Shown: piece after piece, positions 50,801-59,800 of the stretch | Layout: each line of letters starts with the position of its first letter | Numbering within the stretch: the first letter of the stretch is position 1 | Origin: Serripes groenlandicus | Lineage: Eukaryota; Mollusca; Bivalvia; Cardiida; Cardiidae | Direction: 5' to 3' | DNA: 64,000 bases | Assembly (NCBI GenBank): GCA_031761405.1 | Contig: JASEVX010000013.1 | Span: 47,996,143 to 48,060,142 of the forward strand | The notes under the pieces: model-generated | Database searches by the model: none | What the model saw: only the letters and a program-made list of their open reading frames with translations | What the model was told of the DNA's origin: nothing | Made by a program: the position numbers and the translations under genes

Positions 50801-53800
50801 CATATATACAGAAGCATTTTGAGACTTTTGAAAACTTTTAAAAACATAGTGAGCAATTTCTCCATTTGCCACAATGTTTTCAACTTCATACTACCAATAT
50901 ATTATCATCTATAGAGATTTTCCATACTTTATCCTGGATGTTTTTAAAAGTTGCCTGCTGCAGTTTCTTAGTACGTGGGAAAAGGGGCGAAAGATTTTAA
51001 TTTTAGGACTCGTGTTCTGTCTAAGGGCCATCACACCGGTCTATGTGGGAAGGGATATCATGGGTAACGATTTCTATTTTTAGACTCGTGTTCTGAAGTC
51101 AGACTTTGCGAGATATAATCTAGATGATGAAGAAAGTGAAGAGCTAGACCAAGAAGATAATGGATGGAAAATCATACACACCGACGTCTTCAGATATCCT
51201 GCTTATAAAAACTTGTTCTGTGCAATTTTAGGTAAGCGGATAAATGGATGTTAACCCTTTCCCTCATACAACAATTCCGCAGCAGATGACTTTGAACTTA
51301 TTTTGTCAAAACATAGAAGATAACAATAGTTGAATGGATAACCAATGACAAAAAGCAGAAAACATTGTGCAATTTCTTCTTTTGTCACTATGTTTTCAAA
51401 AAGCTGTCTGCTGCAGAGACGTCAGAAAGTGTCTATATGAGGGAAAGGGTTCATACATACAGATGTCTTTAGATATCCTGCTTATAAAAACTTGTTCTGT
51501 GCAATTTTAGGTAAGTGGATAAATGGATGTTTATTGTTTAACCGAAAATCATACATACAGATGTCCTTAACCCTTTACTTAAAAAAAAAAAGTGCCAAGG
51601 AACTTCATACTTGGTGTGCAGGATGGTCCTAACCTGTAGATGACCCCTAATGATTTTGATGTCAGTAGGTCAAAGGTCAAGGTCACGGTGATCTTGGGCT
51701 GAAAACTGGTTTCCGCTCAATAACTGAAGAATGCTTGGGCCCAGGAACTTAATACTTGGTGTGCAGGTTGGTCACCACCAGCAAATGACCCCCATTGATT
51801 TTGAGGTCACTAGGTCAAAGGTCAAGGTTATGGTAACCTTTAGCTGAAAAATGGTAAGGGTGCGGGAGGGTGTTGGTTCGATCCCCGGTCATACCAAATA
51901 CTTTAAAAAAGGTAGTAATGGCTGCCCTTTCTGGCGTTCAGGGTTGCAGCGTTAGCTTTACGAATGGCGCGCTGGTGTCAGAATAAATGGACCAGTAGTA
52001 CTGGTAACTCACACATGAAAACGTCGTGATATAACTGAAAAATTGTTGAAAGCGGCCTGAAACACCAATCAATCAATCTAAGACAGGGTACCGCCATACT
52101 TTTCAGTTAATTATGTGGATGTTGTATTTACAGGTGTTGGTTCCCAGTTTCTAGCCCTAGCCACTGGTATAATGTTAATGGCGGTCATGGGCATGTTTAA
52201 TGTACACAGACATGGGGCCATCAACTCTGCTGGAATCATTCTGTACGCTTTTACATCATGTAAGTACTAGAGTTTACTTTTTTTGTGTGTGTGCCGAGCT
52301 CTGGTAGAGCCCCGGGCTGTTAATCCAGGGGTTGTGAGTTTGAATCCCGGCTCGGCCAACTTTCGTTCCGACGATTGACAATGCGTCATTCATCTTCCAC
52401 CAATGGGCTAAGTCTACGCGGAAAAGCAGCCAGTTGCTTGGGAAGATTGTTGTGTGGGGTACCCGTGTGAGAAAACCAGGAAATGCATGAGTAGGTGAAC
52501 TGGCCGCCGTGATATAACTGAGAAATTGTAAAAATGGCGTTAAACCCCAATCAATTAATCAATTACTTTTTTTGTGTCGAGTCAAAAGATAAGTGTTTTG
52601 ATAATCTTAAACTTTTTGTGACATTGATACATCTGCAGCATACAACTTTTTACCCCTCCTTTCCCTCAAACAACCAATCTGCAGCATACAACTTTTTACC
52701 CCTCCTTTCCCTCAAACAACCAATCTGCAGCATACAACTTTTTACCCCTCCTTTCCCTCAAACAACCAATCTGCAGCATACAACGTTTTACCCTCCTTTC
52801 CCTCAAACAACCAATCTGCAGCATACAACTTTTTACCCCTCCTTTCCCTCAAACAACCAATCTGCAGCATACAACTTTTTACCCCTCCTTTCCCTCAAAC
52901 AACCAATCTGCAGCAGATTAGTTTAAAATCGTCCCGACAAAAATGTAAAAAATCTCTAAGAATGAAGGTATGTTTATTAAATAGAGGTTGAAATAATTGT
53001 GGCATAACGAGAAATTGCTCAGCATGAGTAATGCATCATTTTGCCACAATGTTTTCAAAACTTGTCTCCTGTAGATGTGTTAACTCTTTCCCTCATATAG
53101 ACCCTTTCTGAAGCCTCTGCAGCAGACAGCTGTTTGAAAACATAGTGACAGAAGAAGAAATTGCACAAATGTTTTCCACTTTTTGTCATAGGTTATCCAT
53201 TCAATTATGGAGATTTTCTATGTTTTAACAAAATATGTTCAAAGCCATCTGCTGCAGAATTGTCGTATGAGGGAAAGGGTTAAAGGGCATCTTCTTGGGA
53301 GAAAAGGTTATAGCATATTGTGGCAAGATGAGATTTTCCATAGTTCTGTGTACATGTTTCTAATGTCGTCTGCTGCAGATTTGTTGTAAGCAGGAAAGGA
53401 GTAATAGCCTTATACTTTAACCCTTTCCCTCATACGACAATTCTGCAGCAGACGACTTTGAACATATTTTGTCAACAAATAGAAAATCTCTTAAATTGAA
53501 TGGATAACCTATGACTAAAAGTGGAAAACATTGTGGCAAAAGGAGAAATTGCTCGTTTTTAGCAATTTCTTCTTTTGTCACTATGTTTTCAAAAAGCTGT
53601 CTGCTGCAGAGGCATCAGAAAGCGTCTATATGATGGAAAGGGTTAAAGCAGCTCAATGTCAATGGCCTATCTGCCAATGTAGGAAGGTGTTGTCAAGAAC
53701 TACCTATTAGTACCTTGGGTTGACCCTTTCCCGCATACAAAAAATCAACAGCAGATGACTTTGAACATATCTGGGCAAAACATGGACAATCTCTATGAAA

Positions 53801-56800
53801 GAAAGTATATTTGTTGAATACCACTGCAAACATTGTGGCAAGTGTAGATATTGATAATTATGCTTTTTCTTTTTCCTCAGTAATTTCAAATTTTCTGATG
53901 CATCAACTTACATCTGTATGTGAGAAAGAGTTAAACCAGGTCAAAGTCAATGGCCTATCTGTGAATGACAGAAAGGTTAATGTCCAAACTTCACTATTAA
54001 CTCCTAGAGTTGAATGAGTTCATTCAGCAGTGTTTGGAAAGAGAACACAAATAGGAATGATAAAGCTTGAGCAATGATAACCCCCTCCCCTGCCCTCCTT
54101 TTTCTCTCCTTAAGTTAACCCTTTCCCTCATATAAATGCTTTCTGATCCCTCTGAAGCAGACGGCTTTTTGAGAACATAGTAACAAAAAAAGAAATTGCT
54201 CAAACGAGTAATTTCTCCTTTTGCCACAATGTAGTCCACTTTTAGTCATAGGTTATCCATCCATTTTTAGAGATTTTCTATTTCTTGACAAAATATGTTC
54301 AAAGTCGTCTGCTGCAGAATTGTTGTATGAGGAAAAGGGTCAACTCTTTCTTATGCAGACGTATTTGAAAAGATTATGGCAAATGAAGAAATTGCTCATG
54401 ATATGCAATTTCTCCTTTGGCACTAATGTTTTCATCTCTATTAAAAATTTATCCTTTCATTTTAGAGAATTTCTATTTTTTTTGCCTTAAAGTTTTCAAA
54501 GAAGTTTGCTGCAGATTTGATGCATTTGGGAAAATGTTAAACATTTCCTGCTTACATCAAATCTTAAGCTGAGGATTTTAAAAACAAATAATATATCGAA
54601 AATATCTTTAAAAGTGTCATTGTCAGTGTCAACTGAAAACATTGTGGCAAAAGGAGTTATTGTATTGCAACAGATGCGTCAAAATTCATCTGCATGTGGG
54701 TATGGATTAACGCTTTCCAACATATAGATGCTTTCTGACGCCTCTGTAGCAGACAGCTTTTTGAAAACATAGTGACAAAAGAAGAAATTGCTCAAAACAA
54801 GCAATTTCTCCTTTTGCCACTATGTTTGCAAATTTTAGTCATAGGTTATCCATTCAATTAAAGAGATTTTCTAATTTTTGACAAAATATGTTCAAAGTCG
54901 TCTGCTGCAGAATTGTCGTATGAGGGAAAGCGTTAAACAATAATTTCATTGATTTTAATCCATAATTCACATGATGCAGACCATTTCTGATGCCTTAGCA
55001 TTGTGGAAATTTTGAAAGGAGAAATTGCTAGAACATATTTTAAGAATTAATTCAAATTTTCCAGATCTGAAGGTGTTTATTTGTTATCTTTTAGGTATTA
55101 GTGGTTACATAGCAACAAACTTTTACAAAAAGATGGGCGGTGAAAACTGGGTGTGGAATATTAATTTGACCTCCGCTCTATTTGCATGTAAGTATCCAAT
55201 CAACCAATGTTTTATTATATAAATATTGCATGGCTTCAAGTGTGACAGTACATATTGTCAACATGAGGAAAATACTGTTACCCGAGGCAAAGCCGAGGTT
55301 AACAGTATTTACCCGAATGTTGACAATATGTACTTAGTAAGAATGTTGGCCAAGCTTGGGTTCGAAATCACAACCTGTGACAATACTGAATGAGCTACTA
55401 GGGCGTGGCTGCTCTTCCTCTGAACCACAAGTCTCCAATTTACTTGTTATACCCTTGCAAACACAGTTCGTTTGGATATACTGGAATCTCTGTGTCTGTT
55501 TGTTTAACTTTCGGAGTGTTTGTTAGTCTGTCGGTATCACATCAGAAAATTGTAGCTCTAGCAAAAAACTTCTTCAATTTTTAATATATTTTAATACAAC
55601 TTGGTACACATGATAATTATGCATTGATGATGTACAATACATAACTTAAGACAAGAGTTATCTCCACTTGTGCTTTTACTTTTACTTTGTTATACCCCCT
55701 TCGAAGAAGAGGGGGTATATAGGATTCACTGTTTCGGACTGGCTGTCTGTCTGTCTGTTGGCTGGAAGCCATATTTTGTCCGACCTATTTCTTAAAACCA
55801 CTGGGTGGAATTCAATAACATTTTACATGAAGCTTCTATACCAAGAGGAGATGTGCATATCCTAAAGGGGTTACAATTGCATGTTATTTTACAGAGTTAT
55901 GGCCCTTTTACGTTTTAAGTTATGGTGAAGGTCAAGGTGCTGTTTGGGGGTATTTATCATCTTCAGTGATAGTTCTAGTTTTATCTGAATTAGTTGGAAT
56001 CTTTACTTTGTCTTTTTTTAATCTAAATTACTTTGAAAGGTAGGAAGACATTGACAACTCTACTTTTACATTTTCTATTTCAGTTCCATTTTTCCTTGTT
56101 TGGGCTCTCGTGAATTCGGTAGCCTGGGCTTATGGAACAACCCAAGCTTTACCAGTTGGAACTGTGATTTTATTGATGAGTCTATGGTTGTTTGGTATGT
56201 TGTACTTTATTTCACATAGTTATACCCCCAGATACATAGTCAGGGGTGGCAAAATCCTTTGTCCGAGTTGCCCGAGCCGTACATTTATACGTCTGGACAA
56301 GTGTATTTTTTCAATCCACTTGTCCGTGGACAAGTAAAATTTTCTGGTTAATAAATGAAAATGAATATTAAAGCCTAAACTTACTCGTCAATATTGACGC
56401 TTTTAAAAGCGGATGTTTACATGCGATAAACAATAATAAGAATGACCCAGAATTTTGCATTTCCGGTTTCATTTTCCCCCTCGCTTTTTCGTAACCTACA
56501 AGCGATAAAACACAAATAGCAACTGTTTAAGACCCGTATACAGGTGTAGCTTGTATACCGAATAAGATATTTATCCGAATCAAATATTTAACGAAATATT
56601 TATATATCTTAATCATACAAAATGTAAAGTGAGTCAAGTGATATTTCGTTTAAATCTTTTTTACCCAAAATTTATTTAACCACGTGTTGAAAGGAAAAAA
56701 CAATGGCGGACTTCAAATGTTTCGCTGATGTGAAATTGATTTTCGATGTATTCAAGTGGTAAAGAGGTAAGCTGCATATGTTTAGACATCGGTTATAATA

Positions 56801-59800
56801 TGAATAACAGATGATTAAACTAGCAAGTACTTGTCTAAATGATTTGAACTAGTTAAAAATTGACTTCGTTTTGGTTTAGCTGGGAGGGTTTCCGGAAATT
56901 GACTCTCACTTTCGTAATGTACACTGGATTCTTAAAATTTCACTATGCATCATAGACAGTTGAATGATGCAGACATTGAAAGCATCATATATGTTTTCAA
57001 GTAAAGAGAAAGATAACTGATATATTAAGCCTTGAACTAAAAGTTAATGAAATGATCAATGTTGGTTAAAAAACAGAATTAAATGGTGACTTAAACAATA
57101 GGGACCGTAAACAATATTCTGTTCCAATTGCTTTAACATGTGAATGTGTTTGATGTTATCCTGAGCTGGAGCAGAGAGCCACATTGTTGGTGTCCATATT
57201 CAGTCAGCTAAATAATATTAAACAATGGCCTAAAGTTTTTGAAAATGTCCCACTTTTTTCAGGATCTGAAAATGATGCTAATTTTAATGTAACCTGGTTA
57301 AATGAATATAATAAAAAAGTCACAAAAATGTTGTTGTTTTTTTTGTTTTCATTTAAATAGATATAAATACAGTTATTTTGAGGACTCCCTTAAAGGTTGG
57401 AGGAATATGAACCCTATACACCAAGCACCAGGGAATCCTTAAGGATCTATGGAAATTTAAGTTTAAATAGTGTCGAACCCTGCAATTATATGTCAACATT
57501 CAATAAACAACTGAAATGTAATACTTTTATTTTCAATCTAAAACCATATAAATATAGAACATGCATATCAAATATGGACAAGTAGTCAATTCATACGGAC
57601 AAGTGATTTTTTCTGATTACTTGTCCATGGACAAGTGAACTATTTTGATATTTGGCCACCCCTGATAGTATATGGGGGCTATATAGGAGTCTTGCTTGAC
57701 GGTTTGTCGGTCCCTTGGTCGGTTGGTCCCTTGGTCTGTGGACATTTCTTGTGAACACTATTTCTCAGCAACCCTTGGTCAGAATTCAACATAACTTCAC
57801 AAGAATGATTGATACCAAGCCTTGTGCACTGGAATTCTTTTTAAATGAGTTATGGCCCCTTGAATTTCTCATACATATGTATATTGTCAGGCACCAGCTG
57901 GGGGTATTCATCACCTTCAGTGATATTTCTAGTTGTATTATGAAACAGCACTGACCTGATCAAGGGGTCATACAAAGACTTTATAAATCGAGGGCTTGGC
58001 TTGAGACGGTTGTAACTAAAAACCTATTTTGAAAACCCTGGTTTAGGGGCAATTTGACCCCTTTGTAAACAATGCAAATTTAGGTGCCATTGCTCAAAAC
58101 GAGCAATGGCACCTAAATTTCCATTGTTTACCAAGAAAAATGATTTAACACTTATAAAGAGTTTATGGCAAGGTGATTAATCTTGGTAAAAAAAATACCA
58201 ATTTGAGTTACAACCATTTCACGCCAAGCCCTCGAGATGGTAGTGATGGCTCAGGATTGTGGGGTTAGCATAACAACGGACCCATTGGGGTCAGGATAAA
58301 TGTACCAGTGTGCCAAGATGGCTATTAACCCTTTCCCTCAAACGACAATTCTGCAGCAGACAACTTTGAACATATTTTATCAAAAGATAGAAAATCTCTA
58401 CAATTGAATGGATAATCTATGACTAAAAGTGGAAAACATTGTGTCAGAAGGAGAAATTGCTTGTTTTGAGCAATTTCTTTTTTTGTCACTATGTTTTCAA
58501 AAAGCCATCTGCTGCAGAGGCGTCAGAAAGCGTCTATATGAGGGAAAGGGTTATAATGACTTTTAATTTTTTTCTTTCTGACAAATCTGCAACAGACAAC
58601 CTAATCTTCAACAATTACTCCTTTTACCACAGTTTTTTAAACACTTATTTTTTTTCATAATTACCTGCAATTTTCAAAGATGTCTGCTGCAGATGCGTTG
58701 TTTGTGGAAAAAGGGTTAATGAAACCAGTCACAATACGATGAAAAACCCACAATTCATGTATATATAAAAGTGGTAGAACGCCATGAAATAATTGAAAAA
58801 TTGATGAAAGCTGCATAAAATACCAAAGTCATTTAACCCTTTCCCTCATACGGCAATTCTGCAGCAGACGACTTTGAACGTATTTTGTCAAAAAGTAGAA
58901 AATCTCCATAATTGAATGGATAACCTTTGACAAAAAGTGGAAAACATTGTGGCAAAAGGAGAAATTGCACATTTTGTGCAATTTCTTCTTTTGAAACTAT
59001 GTTTTCAAAAAGCCGTCTGCTGCAGAGGCATCAGAAAGCATCTATATGAGGGAAAGGGTTAATTAAGATAAAGCATGAAACGCAAATTATCTTGGCAGTA
59101 AAGGTTTGGCACAGAATATTCTTTTGTGACTGATTGGTAAACTGTGCAGAGCCAAACAGGGGACTATATAACAAGAAGTATACTGGTGATTTCCCCCATT
59201 ATTTCTCTATTATTACTCAACCAAATCCTATGTTGTTGGTACTCAAAAGAATCCTCACAGTGGTTTGAGTGTCAAATAATGATTTTAGAACATGAAAAAT
59301 GCCCCTTATGTACAGGATGTTTTGGATCAAGACAGGTCAGAAATGGTCTTAGAAGTTAGAGGTTGGTTTTCGTTTGACTCAATAGAGATAAAAAACAAAT
59401 TGACGAAAGGAGAAAACTGATCAATATGTCTGATATAAGCAATTTCTCTGTTGGCCACAATTGTTCCAAAATTTGCTGTCAGTCGGTCAATTGGTAGACC
59501 AAAGCCTGTCTAATTGGTATCTTAATAATACTTGGACCTACAGGACACAAACTTGTCAGGGAGGTTTTGCATGACCAGTAGATGACCCCTAATTGTATTG
59601 AGATCATCCTGTTAAAGTTCAAGGTCACAGTGACCTTGAAAACATAAAGCAAGTCCAATTGAGGTTCCTCATAATTTGACGCTCAGGGGGCATAATGTTT
59701 TACACTTATTCACTTTTCAGTTGGATATCCTTTGACTGTGATTGGCGGTATATTTGGTAAAAATTGGGCCAACGGCTTTGATGCCCCATGCAGGACCAAA

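Noticed and set aside
51465..51535. Alternative exon 8b of TM9SF1
   Set aside because: It lacks an acceptor and the first two thirds of the exon; it is a terminal duplicate of exon 8.
52534..52926. 130-codon + strand frame with a repeating peptide
   Set aside because: It starts in a SINE tail and runs through the 49 bp MITE-derived tandem array.
56703..56762. Short coding exon ([16 protein letters not shown]...) with a following GTAAGC
   Set aside because: It lies inside the hAT-like element, stops after 19 codons, and no further exon joins to it.
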